This document shows positions 46,861-58,810 of a DNA stretch of 64,000 nucleotides, piece by piece. The stretch is taken from positions 2,046,001 to 2,110,000 of the forward strand of contig QYRS01000004.1 in NCBI GenBank assembly GCA_006503535.1. Reading direction: 5' to 3'. Each line of letters opens with the position of its first letter. Positions within the stretch are counted from its first letter, which is position 1. The notes under the pieces are model-generated. The model searched no databases and was not told the origin of the DNA. It worked only from the letters and a program-made list of their open reading frames with translations. The position numbers and the translations under genes are program-made. This DNA is from Arthrinium phaeospermum (lineage: Eukaryota; Ascomycota; Sordariomycetes; Amphisphaeriales; Apiosporaceae).

Positions 46861-47952
46861 ATGCTCAATGTTTTGCAGATGGCGCTGACCACTCGCTCTC
46901 TTACTAAACTAGCAGCAGCCAGTATCCGGTACTCTATGCTATGCTCCATGGGAAACACCCCATCCAAGGTCCCCTGTCCAGTCTTCGTTCTGGGACAGAA
47001 GACTCCATATCACATTTACACAGAGACACATCATCACACATTTGAGCGTTCGCTGGCTCGCTTGCGACCGGCCGCCAGTTTTTTCCCTTATTAGATCCCG
47101 GTACGTATGTAGCTAGTTTGGATGCAACTATGGGGCCGTCGCCTAGTATGTGTGTGTGGTGGGTAGATGAGTGGGATCGATGGTTTTTACAGCCGCGAGG
47201 TGCGCGGACGAAGAGCGCGGTGGCACAGCCCATGCAACATTGCCCAGCGGCGGGCACAAGCAGAGGGTTGAGGGCGGCCGTATCTCCAGTTTTCCCTATC
47301 CACCCTGTTTCCCCGGCATGGGTGGCAGATGGATGGCTCAAGCTCCCTCCTCCTCCACCTGATCGACTCCTTGTAAGGCCGAATCTAGGTACTATAGCTA
47401 GCTATCAGGTAATAAGGCGGCAGGGTATCCGGGCATGGAGGAGGTAGGATCGTTTCGGTACGCGTGCCCGTACGTCCTGCGCATTGAACTTGTCCTTTCA
47501 ATGTCGTATCTCTCTCCCTGCGTGTCCGTCCGTCTTCTCACACAGCGAGTGACAACTGACACTGGCACTGACATTGATCCAGTTTTTCGACAAGGCAAAT
47601 ATAGCGACAGGGGCTGGCAGGGGGCTTGCCCTATCAAATCAAACCGAGATAGCGTCGTCCCACTCGTGTGCCCCCCGACCCATGTCCCTCTTCGTTGATC
47701 CATTTTTAACGAACCCCCGAACATCCTTTGAAAGCCACACACTGACACCACATACACCACTTTCGGTTTAACCCACGAACCTTGGATGGTTGATGATTGC
47801 CTACCTGGGCGGGTTACCATGTTGGAATCTCTGATGTATCCTTGGATCTGGTAAGTCAGTGGATGGGCGCAGTGGGCGTAGTGGCCTTTTTTGGACGGGG
47901 TGAAGTCGAGCGAACCCTCGCCGCATTCGCCCGCCCAGATGCCCGCCCACTA

Positions 47953-47986
47953 CTGCCTGCCCTGCCTGCCCTGCCCTGCCCTGCCT
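47953..47986. repeat. CTGCC pentanucleotide-type repeat
   Basis: Alternating CTGC and CTGCC units, imperfect, about 34 bp. Confidence 0.8.
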
Positions 47987-49780
47987 ACCAGCTACCAGCC
48001 AGATTCCTCCGCCGGAACATCATCCTCTACTTGGATCACGCAAAACGTGTGTGTGTGATAGGGGGGGCTGCCTGCCTGTACTTCTCTTTTTCCGTCGTTC
48101 CGCCGGACTTTTCGCTACATCTTTCCTTCTCTCTCGCACCTGCAGAAGAGCTGACTAATTTGGCAGTCGCGTCATGAAGATACGGCCGTCCACTCACCCT
48201 GTCCGCAATCTCGGTTTGCAGCTTTTGCTTCTCACCCTCATTCCAATGTATATGGCACAAGAACCAGCGACGACCTATACTCATTCCTTAATAAGCGCTC
48301 CTAGTGGAGCTGCCTCGACTGCAGGAACACACGTTCAGACCGTGTCTGGCGCAGTGTCAGGCATGCCGCCACATCGGAAGTGACCAATCTCAGCTCGCTG
48401 CGGGTCGCGCAACCTCGAGCCGAAAGAAATCTATCCAGTCACGGCTGGACAGGCGCAATGGAGAGACTTGCTACCGTCTCCAATGATCCTTGTACCCGGC
48501 CTGCCTGTCCTTTCTATCCGTCTTAGTCCAAGTCCAGTTCCCTCCTCGCCCTTTGCCGGTTTCCCTCCCACGCTCTCTAACGGTGCTGCTTGGGCCCTGA
48601 TCCTCCCGTCTCCTTCTCCCATGCAGAAAATGCAGTGCCGTCTTGCCCGACTTCTTCAGCCGTTGGACAACATCCCTTGCCAAGTGGTCAAGATTGCCCT
48701 CGATATCCTCCCACTTAAACCATCTATGCGTGTACATCTCTCCCTCTCTCGCCTGTCCATCAGAAGCTTGCAAGATGCCCACAGCCTACTGAATCGGAGA
48801 GATAATGTGGTCTGCGGTAGCCATGATGCATGAAACCCAGATTAGAATTTTTGCTCTCTTGTATATGTAGGTCTTCCAGGTCGCAGCGGCCGTGCAGGCT
48901 GTGCATGCTGTGTATGATCGCCAGCTACATACACCACGTCCTTGGGTCGAGAACTAGTACATACCGTGCATAACCCAGCCCGACATGCATATACTTACAC
49001 AATGGGTCGTGAGCAACGCTTCCTTGCTCGTCAAGTACCTGGCACCGCAGACTTAGGGCTCCAGGGTTCCATGTGGATACCCACGCACAGTGTGCTGTTT
49101 CTCGGTGCCGTCAGTCGATGATGGACGGGATACATTGCGCTTAATTTGCATATCCTGGCTGAGATAAACGGGCAGTGGAGCATTCTACCACTCGATATAC
49201 TACCCTGTCTGCCCTACGTCTCCCCTGGTACGGTCCAAGTCGAAGCTCTCTCTGCCCAAAGTGGTCTTGATTTACCACACATGTATACCCTACTTGTTGC
49301 CAAACTTTGCTAAGCCCTGTTCGGCCATGCCAATGATGGTTGTCTCCGGCGCTTACGGCTTCATGATGAGCAAGTCGGCAGGCCTGCGTGGGGACCATGG
49401 GGAGCTAACCCCCCCATCATTTGTGTATATGCCAGTCTTGCACAAGTCGACGCATGAGGGACGTATATCCCCCAAGTGACCACACAGCGGCTATCTGTAC
49501 CTTGGGGTGTGGGACTTGTATAGTCTGGAGTACTCATGTACCCAAAGCATGGCCAGACTCCATTACCCTCCCCCCTCAGGCTTTCACCCCTGTTGACCCT
49601 TGTAGCTTCCCCGGTACATGATCATCTTTCGAGCTGGTACCCCTGCATGTACCGCGGAAGTAGAACATCACCTTGAAAGGCAACACATCGAAGTAGCTTC
49701 AAGCAGCATCCAATCCACTGCTATCTTCTCCACCTCGGCATGACCTACAAAGACCCAAGGATACCGGGCTTCCTTCTTTC

Positions 49781-49789
49781 ATGATATAA
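49781..49789 (+). promoter_or_regulatory. Minimal upstream ORF (ATG ATA TAA)
   Basis: A two-codon frame 135 bp before the main ATG at 49916, in the likely 5' leader. A second ATG at 49803 opens a 73-codon frame that overlaps the main start in another phase. Both would hinder scanning if present in the mRNA; the transcription start site is unknown. Confidence 0.35.
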
Positions 49790-49915
49790 TCCATCCTCTC
49801 TCATGCTCACTTTTGCATTGCTCTCGACACTACCAAGACATACTCGCCCCAACTTTTTGTATTTGAACCCCCAACAAGACTCTCAACTTCCGTTTTGTGA
49901 AGTTACTTTCAATCC

Positions 49916-51916
49916 ATGTGCCAAATCGTACCTCAGGCATCAGTCACCCCTCGATTCGGCGCTGCCTCAGACAGAGACCACTGCTCATCCGATAACTTGG
50001 ACCTGTACGAGCACAGCCGCCTAGCCATCAAACTCGAGATGGGTGAGCACCCACATCTACAACCGAGGCCGGTTCGATCCAGCGACAGTGGTTCGCGTGA
50101 GTCGAGTCTACCTGAAGAGGGACGGCCCTTGTCCACACCAACGACGGTTGCCTATACCACCCAAGACCAGGCCGTGGCCTACTCTACTGTAAGTCTATAT
50201 AGTTGCCAACATCCTCTCCAAGCTCGAGAGTACACATGACTCATTCCCCCTCCAGGTCTCCCCATTCAGCACATATATGGCCTATGATTCCTCACTTCCC
50301 ACTCCTGTTTCCGGGGCTGGCTCTCCATCAGAAGACCCTACTACCAACAAGATGGCGAACATGTACCCACAGGGAGTGAACAGGTCCCAGCAGCCTACTC
50401 CTACAATATCGTCGCGGCGTGACAGCGGCTGGCTCAGCAACACAACCCAGCAGATGAACATGCCACCCAGCCAGGCCTCGTCGCCCATGGACATGAGCTC
50501 AGCCAACACTGGCATGCTGGGGATCCATGGGCTCGAGACGTCCCATTCCCCTGAAGGGGCGGACATGGTGCCTTCCTCAGAGCAGCACTACTGGGGTGCT
50601 TTCACCGTATCGGAGACAGGACAACAAGACGATATATCTTCTCCTGCATTGACAAACACAGGCCTATACGGCAACTGCAACACGACGCTGCCACACGTGG
50701 AGCCTCACGACCTTCTCAGGAGCAACGCCATGTTCTCCTCTCCTCCAATGGGTATGTCGACAACGTCAGCACCGGTTCCCATACTCCAAAGCACACCGGG
50801 CATGCCATCCATGCATGAATACCATCCCATGGGAAACTTGGGTGGCAACTCTACACAATACCTTCCTATCACCCCCAGCCACTATATCGCCCCCGCGAAG
50901 TCCCACAGAAAGGCACCAAAGCCGAGGCAAAGGAAGCGACGAGAGTCCAAGCAAGGCTCTAACAACGGTGATTCTGGCAGCGGCGCCAACTCCACGTCGG
51001 ATTCCCGAAACCCACGCAGACTTGCTTTTGTGCCCCCGGAGAAGAGGATCACCCTCAACGAGGAAGCCAAATCTGAGGACCGCGACCTCATCGACCTCGT
51101 GTACAAGTACGGCGACCAAAAGGGCACGTCCATGTGGGAATCAGTCGCCAAGGAGTTCGGCGAGTGCCACCCCGAATTAGACCGGGCAGCCCTTCAAATG
51201 CGAATAGTACGCGCCGTACACAAACACGCTGTATGGCCCGAGTGTGAAGTAAGTAATCTACCTCCCTTGGTCAATGCCTGCTTCTACGCCTTGGCAATGA
51301 ACTCACATTTCCACAGAAAGAATTACTTCGCCGAGCTGAGGAAGAATACGAGAACCGCCGGCTTTCCGAAATCCTCAAGATCTTCCGCGAGCTGGGAGGG
51401 GGCCAGAACTGGAAGATTGAGCTCCCGCACGTTGCGAAGCAATTGATCGAAATGGGCATCGACGCATTTGATCCCGAGTTCGACCCTAAGAAGGCTCGAC
51501 GTCGTCGCAAGTTGAACAGCCGTCGCCGTAGCTGCACCACCAACCATCTAAACGACCCGGCAGCCATGAACCAGTACTTGGGCGACTCGTTAATTTACGA
51601 CGAGGACCAGCACATGAGTGGACTTGAACACCACAACGCAGTTAAGCTCAGCGAGGAAGATGACGAGCGGCTTTTCTCCCATTACCTCAAGGAGGAGACC
51701 CCGAGCCCCGAGCCAGACTCTTCAATACAAGACATCCCCCAAAGCCGGGCCCTATATCCTCAATCTAGCCCCGAGACCTCCATGGGCCAGTCTCGGAGCG
51801 AACAAGTCGCGCGCCAGGCTTGCGAGCAAATGATTCACCAACAAAACCATACCATCTACATGCCTCAACACCAAGGGGTTTTATCTAACAACCAACAGCG
51901 CCCTCGTATGCGTTAG
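49916..51916 (+). CDS. Putative DNA-binding transcriptional regulator (Myb/SANT-like?)
   Basis: Three exons, 49916-50188, 50256-51248 and 51317-51916, both joins in phase 0 with GTAAGT donors and 67- and 68-nt introns; about 621 aa. The N-terminal 300 residues are disordered (Ser, Pro, Gln, Met-rich), as in many developmental regulators. A strongly basic block, KSHRKAPKPRQRKRRESK (about residue 300), looks like a nuclear signal. It is followed by a compact folded part: FVPPEKRITLNEEAKSEDRD, then LIDLVYKYGDQKGTSMWESV, then ALQMRIVRAVHKHAVWPECE, and across intron 2 KELLRRAEEEYENRRLSEIL and GGGQNWKIELPHVAKQLIEM, ending in KKARRRRKLNSRRRS. The Trp spacing and helices recall Myb/SANT repeats, but I cannot name the family. 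The C-tail is acidic, then Gln/His-rich. It is isolated between two very large gene-free regions. Confidence 0.8.
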
Positions 51917-52711
51917 TACTCGAGTCAACCAGCCTCTTTCCTTCCAATCATCACATACCGGGGCGTAAGGGCGTTTACACAGTCATTGTTGATTCCCATC
52001 GACAAGTTTGGCGATCAGAGACATTAGCTTCAAGGCACCTTCATAGAGCGGTCATCACTCTCGAATTCTCTGCATTTCTTTCCGTTTCTTTTCTCCCTAG
52101 CAAGATACCTCATTTGTGTACATTCAGGATTACTCGAATTCAACGGCGTTTTGGATACCAATCTATCTTTCTACTTGGGGAGGCTAGTCCTATATGACTA
52201 TATAGGCTCATTTTTTGTCATTCAATCATCATTCCTTTGAGGTTGTTTTTACTACGAGGCGTGGGAGGCGGGAGGCAATCGAATCACTACTTGCTGGTTT
52301 TTCTGCTCGTTTTTTTTCTTGTTCAGTCGGAAGGCCTGCCTTCAATGGAGCCAGGAAAAGCAGAGCAATGCACATTGGCAAACCTGCCACAGGGGAAACG
52401 AATTGATAGACTCAATCCATCTCCAATCTCAGATACCCAGAATTTTAAGCGAACTGAAGTACCTTGATTCATCCCCTAAAGATATACACCGTACTGTGGC
52501 CCAATTGAACTTGCCGTGAAGTTCCTGGCCCTGACCCTGGCCCTGACTGACCCTGGACTCAGGGCAAATGAATCAATCCAGTACCGGATTTTCATTGAAG
52601 ACTAGATTTATGGGAACGCTAACAATTTTCTCGAACTCCTTGCGTGGGAGTCGTTGTACATGAGTAGCTCATTGGTACCTGGGACCCGAAGACTGGGAAC
52701 AGCGCACCGTA

Positions 52712-52731
52712 TCTGTCTGTCTGTCTGTCTG
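52712..52731. repeat. TCTG tetranucleotide microsatellite
   Basis: Five perfect TCTG units. Confidence 0.9.
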
Positions 52732-53284
52732 CCCTTCCCTTGATCGGTGCCCGTGTTTGCAAATGAAAAAGAGACGCATGGTATTGGGTTATGAACGAGC
52801 TATGAAAGAAAATCGTACTGTGGATGTTGTCTGTGCTCCTAAGCTGGTGCCAATCAAAACCATGTCTGCATCTCCATTGGTGTGTATAGTGTGGCTTGTC
52901 AGAGATAGATACAGGCTGCATAGGTAGTAGCCTCCAAGGACGTAGCAAACAGCCCAAAGGGGCCTCCTCACTCCTACGTTTGATGAAGAACGAAAACAAG
53001 GGGCCTGGATCGTACATGAGAGTGTGAGAAATGTATGTGGCACATTTCCCTCTTGAGTGTTCCGCGCATTTGAGGGGAGCTGGGCTGGGGCGGGAAAGGG
53101 AAACGAACCGAGGGCGTTATGCGTAGCAAACATCTGCAGCGGTTGCGCAAAGAATGACGGAGGAAAAGGGGCGAGGCGAGGGGGGGTCGGTGGTGGCGGC
53201 GCCATGTCCGCGTGTGTGATACAAGCTTCTTTCTGACAAGTATGGATGTAGTCTCGGCCGGCAGTGAAGACTGAAGGCGTTGGG

Positions 53285-53301
53285 GTCTCTCTCTCTCTCT
53301 C
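53285..53301. repeat. TC dinucleotide microsatellite
   Basis: About eight TC units, continuing into imperfect CTCCTCTCTC. Confidence 0.85.
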
Positions 53302-55204
53302 CTCCTCTCTCACATACATCCTCTCCCTGCATACAATAATAGGCAAGTCAGAAGCTAGTTGGTTGGCAACGGCAGGCTTCATGTGTAGATTTCATCAACA
53401 ACTGGATGTTTAGGGCCACGTGCAGGACGGATCCAGTGACTCGGGTAAGGTGCGAGTAACCTTGAACACGCCTGAGCCAAGTGCGAATGCGGCAAAGATA
53501 AAGACGCGATGGCCACGCAAGACTCTCTTTCTCTCCATCTCCATCTCTCCTCTGCCGAGGCATTGGGCTGTCTCCCTTCGCCCCTGCCCTCGAACTGCAA
53601 CGCATCCACCTCTGTCTGCATGTATGATGCAGGCAGCTGTAGCTACCTGACTTTTAGGCACACACGTATTGGGTAGAATTGGCCCAGGACTGAAACTTTG
53701 GTTGCACGTCTGCACACCTGCTGCCTGTGCTTGCTATACCCCCGTCTCTGCGTCCGTTTCCATTGCGGCGGGTACAATTTGCCGAAGAGTGAGTGGGCGA
53801 GCAAGTTATAGGAGGCACCCACCCATCCACCCCCGCCCAGGCTGTAGGTAGCATTGCATAGATGACAGGACGAGGGGGCGTCTCTTTCTTTCTCTCTCTT
53901 TTCGGTTGTAACCAGCAGCGCCGTGATGGAGGGGGTGAGGGAGGGCAAACACGACACGACACGGTACGGATCACGGTAGCTGTTCCGCAGAATGACGGGT
54001 CGGGGGGAAGACCCAGACTGACAAGGCGATGGGTGGCAGGCAGAGACGTACGATTTGATGGGGCAAGGTGACGAATCAGGCTATTCATTCGCCAAACCAT
54101 CCATTTCAGGATGATGATGATACCTAGGCTAACTGTCGCGCGCGTCGGCGTCTTTTTTCCCATCCTACCTTCCATCTCCCTCCCACCTCCCGCGGCACTG
54201 GGTAGGTATTATTACTATTGCTATGGCCTTTTTCTTTCATTCTTTGGGGCTGCTTGCTCGCCTTAGCGCTGGCACCCACGCCGCCGGTAAATTATAGAAC
54301 CAAGCGAGCAATGCGGCACTACCACGCCCGGGCATGCCTGCCGTACCGACCCATCGGGGGGACCATGCAAAAAGGTGAATGTGAAAGGTATGCGGTTCCT
54401 GTCACCTAGGTATGTACCTGTTTAGATACACAGAGCACACATTCAATCTCCTCCACGTCCAAGCACGAATCAGTAGTCGAGCCGTAGCCAGGAGCATTAA
54501 TTGCAAAAAAGCACGCAATGCGACAACAGACTGGGGGTTGCTGAGGGGGACAGAATCAATCAATTGTTCACTGCATCTTTGGCATGATGATCAACAGCAA
54601 GCAATCCATACTCAGGATTGACGCACTCGTCACAAAAGTGTTTTTCATGTGGTCTCTCCTCAATCCCCTGCCTTACCACTTGACCCCCAAAGCACACACC
54701 TTCCTCTTGGCAGCTTTGACGTCGCCGGCCTGCCTGTCCCGTACTATGTATTAGGTATGTGATATAAAAAAGTCCCCACCTTAGGTCAAGTATGCATCTG
54801 ATGTAACCATTGAAACATTGAAGCCGGGGGTCCCTCTTACCAGAAGCGTACCGTACCACTTACTACCCATGGCGGTAAAAACGTGATGTAAGCCGTAAGC
54901 GTGATACCGTCTCTGGAACGGTACCTACATACCTCTTACGGACCAGCCAACCAGGATGCAATGTTCGCATGGGACTGATCAAGGTGCTGACGGTGACATA
55001 GCCCACCCGTTTGCCGTCTGTCCGAGCACGGCCAGGGAAAGCGCGCCCAAGCTTCTTGCATCAGCTACTTCTGGAAGGGAAAAGCACAGTCGAAGTGGGA
55101 TTTGGAGGAGGTGATCCTGGACCTGGACAGGGCTGTTCCGCCGGCGCGCCCCACGAAACATGCGCAGCCATTTTTTTCTCTTACCCTGCTGCTTGCCAGG
55201 GGAA

Positions 55205-55222
55205 GCAGCAGCAGCAGCAGCA
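55205..55222. repeat. GCA trinucleotide microsatellite
   Basis: Six GCA units followed by an A8 run; intergenic. Confidence 0.85.
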
Positions 55223-58082
55223 AAAAAAACCCCCAGACGTTTTCGGGTCCGAACTGGCTACCTTATTTGGCGGCCTGGTAGGGCTACCCAAGCGCATAGT
55301 AGGTTCAGGGTGGAACTCGATATCGGGCAGGATCATCAAAGCACGATGACGGGGAATTCTTGCTACCCACAATCGCATCGCAATCGCAATCGCATTGCAT
55401 CTCATCTCACTCGCTCACCTTGCTCACACCGGCCCTACCATTGACGTGGAGGAGTCGGAGCAACTGGAACAAACAAATGTACCAGCCCACTACACTGGAT
55501 GTACATCCGTTTTGCAGGGCCTACAATTACGCCGGCACGACAGGGCTGATACGGACCTTGATGCAAATACATGTCCTTTGCGAAAGGTGCCGTCCTTTTC
55601 TCGGCCAGGAAAGACCAGTATCAGGTCTGAGCACACCTTGCCCCTCCAGAGAGTCTCTTCCTTTTCCTTTTCCCTTGTCCTGGCCCTTGCTGGCCCTAGC
55701 TGGGGCCGCTTCTGCGCAACACGCTCCATCCTAATATCAAATGGGCACTACTGCTGCAATGTAAAAGTGCAGTCGTCTGTTCATCCCCTTGACAGCTTAG
55801 AGCTGTCAGGCTAGGTCGGAGGCTAGTCGGTCGGCTTGTTAATCCTTCCGTCGATCCTCGGCCGATCAGAGGCTCAGGTTTAACAGCTGTCGTTGCTGTG
55901 TCGTGGGTGTCGTGTCACACAACATAGCACCGCCCTATGCGACTTCGCCTCAGTTTTCCCGACTCGTCCTGATGTGCTTTCTACTGTGTACGCCTGGTGA
56001 TGCAGTCAGCACCAATCAAAGCAGAGGAACAGCAGCAGTAGCAGTAGCAGCAAGTGAAATTGGGTAGTGGTTCAGGACTGGCCCTGAGGTCCGCATTGCC
56101 GTTATTATCCAGACACCACAGACCAGGAAACGTCGAGGGTTACGGCTCATGATTCGCGGGGCGTCGATCGTCACCATTTTGCTGACTCAAGGTATAGACA
56201 AAGGTTCCCTGTCGCAAGCATCATATGGATCTTGTGTTAACCCCCTCGCCACTGGAATGCCATACCTAGTCAAGACGCCGAGGGGACGGGACCTAAAGTC
56301 CTGAAAAGTACTGCGCGTCCTGGGTACCGCCGTACGCTCGGTTGGTCCAGACTTTGCATATCGCCGTCTGTATGTATAAATCCCGGTTGGGATATGCAGC
56401 TCAAAGTTGTACCCCGAGCCACTGGGACCTTTGGCTCCCCCCAGTAGGGCAAGTTTGTGCCGCCTTCCTCAAGCCAGAAAGAACAAACAAGCATATCCTG
56501 ACCCAGATCGCAGAGTATTACAGTACACAAACTAACAGAAGCCATACAAACGGTTAGCGGCGGGCCCTTCTGCTAAGACTGACTACCTAGTCAAGTTTGC
56601 TACTCCCTTGCACGGTGTCTGCACGGCATTGGCGATGTATTGGATGAGAGGAGATGGACAACTGTGATTTGTTGTCAGCAGAGCCGGAACTCAAGTCCAC
56701 TCCCCTGGGACTGGGGAACCTTCCTGGCAGCGAAATTGTTCTCGTCCAATCCCGAGTTGCCGAGCTCCATGGAGCTTGGGGTTCTGGGATGCACAACGTC
56801 ACGCACCCGAGCCATCTAATGCCACTTGCGGCAGAATAAGATGCATTATATAATTCTAACGGCTACTAGGATCAGTCCAAATGACACACACAATACGGTA
56901 GGAGGAGCTAAAGGGGAAGAATGAGTGGAAAGAAGAAAGTAGGATGAGAGGGCGGCCCGTCGAACGCCCCTTCCCACACCCCCCCTAATCTGCAATGTGA
57001 ATGCAACGCTCTGCCAATTGGTCGATAGAGCTCACAGTCGCTGCTACACGGCGCCTCGAGATAAAGGTTATTGTGACGACTTGCCGTGACTGTCACGGAC
57101 GTTGTGAGGCAAGTGACAGAAGTAGCAGCCCATCCTCCAAGTCCTAGAATTCAACTTCTGTGGTGCGGTCTTTCCACCGCACCTTATCTCGGTTGCGGCA
57201 TACGGCAGTGATGGATAATCTTCGACGACTACATCCGGGGCCCCTGGTCTGGTCTGGGCTGGTACGATATGGATGAAATCAAGCCGAGAAGCGCTAAGCC
57301 CTAGAAGAGCTCTCTCTGTTGTTTTCGTCCCCTGCACTCTGGCAACTCGCATCTGGGCTACTACGCTGCTACTACAAGTACCAGGGCCCTCGTGGCCTCC
57401 TCGCTGTCGGGCTGTGTATCAAGGTTTATCTCTCTGAGTGGAGACTTATTCCCGTGTCAATCTAAGAATAGTTACATCCGGGCTCTCCCTTACCTCTTTT
57501 GACGCGAGCCCGTTACCTCGACCCCCGTACGCAAGGCTCGCCTGCTGCTAGCACGTTCGAATGAGAGGGGAGTGGCCTTCTTTCAGCCTCCGCCGTTTCA
57601 TAGAGCTTCTGCGTAACACTCGGTTCAAGAGACGCGGTGTGAAAGGCCAGTGTCCCACGCCCTCGTCTCCCTGCTACCTACCCACCATCCCACCCAGAAT
57701 CCCACCCACACTCCCTCCCCCCCTATCTACTGCCCTATCCAGGGTTTCTTCAGGCTAGTGGGCTTAACCGGCCTGTCGGGCGCGGACAGTTTACCGAAAT
57801 TTGGGATCTTTAGATCCAGACAAAAATGACAACCTCATCCTTGAAGGCTATGCCAGTAGCTTGAGCAAGTTGGCTAGCTCGGGTGGTCGCCTCAACTATC
57901 CAATGCAATGTTCTTTGGTCCATGTATGCAGTCAGAGACTTGATGTCCTTTTCGACGGCAGGATCAGTTGCAGTCCAGGTCTCCGTTTTTTGTCTTTTCG
58001 TCTGGTTCTGGTAGTTCGTTGCCACCTACACTGTGTGGACTTTCATTTTCTCCGTCTCTCTCCCGCTCTCTGATCTAAGAGG

Positions 58083-58112
58083 GCAAGCAAGCAAGCAATC
58101 AAGCAAGCAAGC
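58083..58112. repeat. CAAG tetranucleotide microsatellite
   Basis: Seven GCAA-type units with one substitution in the middle (CAATC). Confidence 0.85.
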
Positions 58113-58781
58113 TACAGCTCAAGGGCATGCAAGGTAACTCTACCCGCTGCCGCAGCAGCTTCTCTCCACGTTACACGCATGCCCATTCTTGTAGCCCGGC
58201 AGATGATCAGACGCACACTAATCGGTTTTGAGTGCTTATGACCGAGGCGCAGACGCCAACCTTCTTTTCCAAGGGGGACCACCCGCGCCCATCCATAGGT
58301 ACGTAAGCAGAGTCGGCCGAGATTGATTTTTCTTACGCTACTGCCCAAGGGGTGTCATGGTAGCTTAGCTGGCCTTGTACGTCAGTATAGCGTGTGTTCT
58401 TTCGTCGTTTGTAATCATTGGCGTCTTTGAACTGTGCGGGATGCCGATGCCTAATGTCTCTCTTACAGTGCGGTCGTATCCATCCGGGGCTAAAGACCTT
58501 TTCCAAGGCTGCCACGCTGCTGCTTGGACCAGGCAGCGACCTTTCTAAGTAGAGGCTATGCTATGGTGGGCCGATCATGACTTGAACAAGAAGCTTCCAA
58601 TGATGTCGACACACATCTTCTCGAGGTATGGATCGAGAGATGGACACATGACGACGAAGTACATGCCCATCTCATTTCCTGCCCTCGTGAGTAAGTATCA
58701 ACGAAGTCCATGCCGATTGTATCTTCCCGGAGCGCAGGTATCGTTCTGGTATACGCGGCAATTCACAATGCATCAGTAAGT

Positions 58782-58810
58782 ATCTCTCTTTCTCTCTCTC
58801 TCCCTCTCTC
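58782..58810. repeat. CT-rich simple repeat
   Basis: Imperfect TCTC tract of about 29 bp. Confidence 0.8.

Larger units (their letters stand above)
40118..49915. promoter_or_regulatory. 9.8-kb gene-free region upstream of the 49.9-kb regulator
   Basis: No frame here shows a domain or a consistent exon chain. The longest, 178 codons at 43019 and 203 codons at 46212, are low-complexity by-products of GC-rich DNA. The sequence is punctuated by GTAC/GTAT arrays (43029, 45509, 46842), a CA repeat (46245) and a CTGCC repeat (47953). The final few hundred bases are pyrimidine-rich and probably the leader of the downstream gene. Likely cis-regulatory DNA and/or non-coding transcripts; this is inference. 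Confidence 0.45.

Noticed and set aside
52789..53382. 197-codon minus-strand frame
   Set aside because: Composed of Arg/Glu repeats from a TC microsatellite and Pro runs; overlapping frames are equally long.
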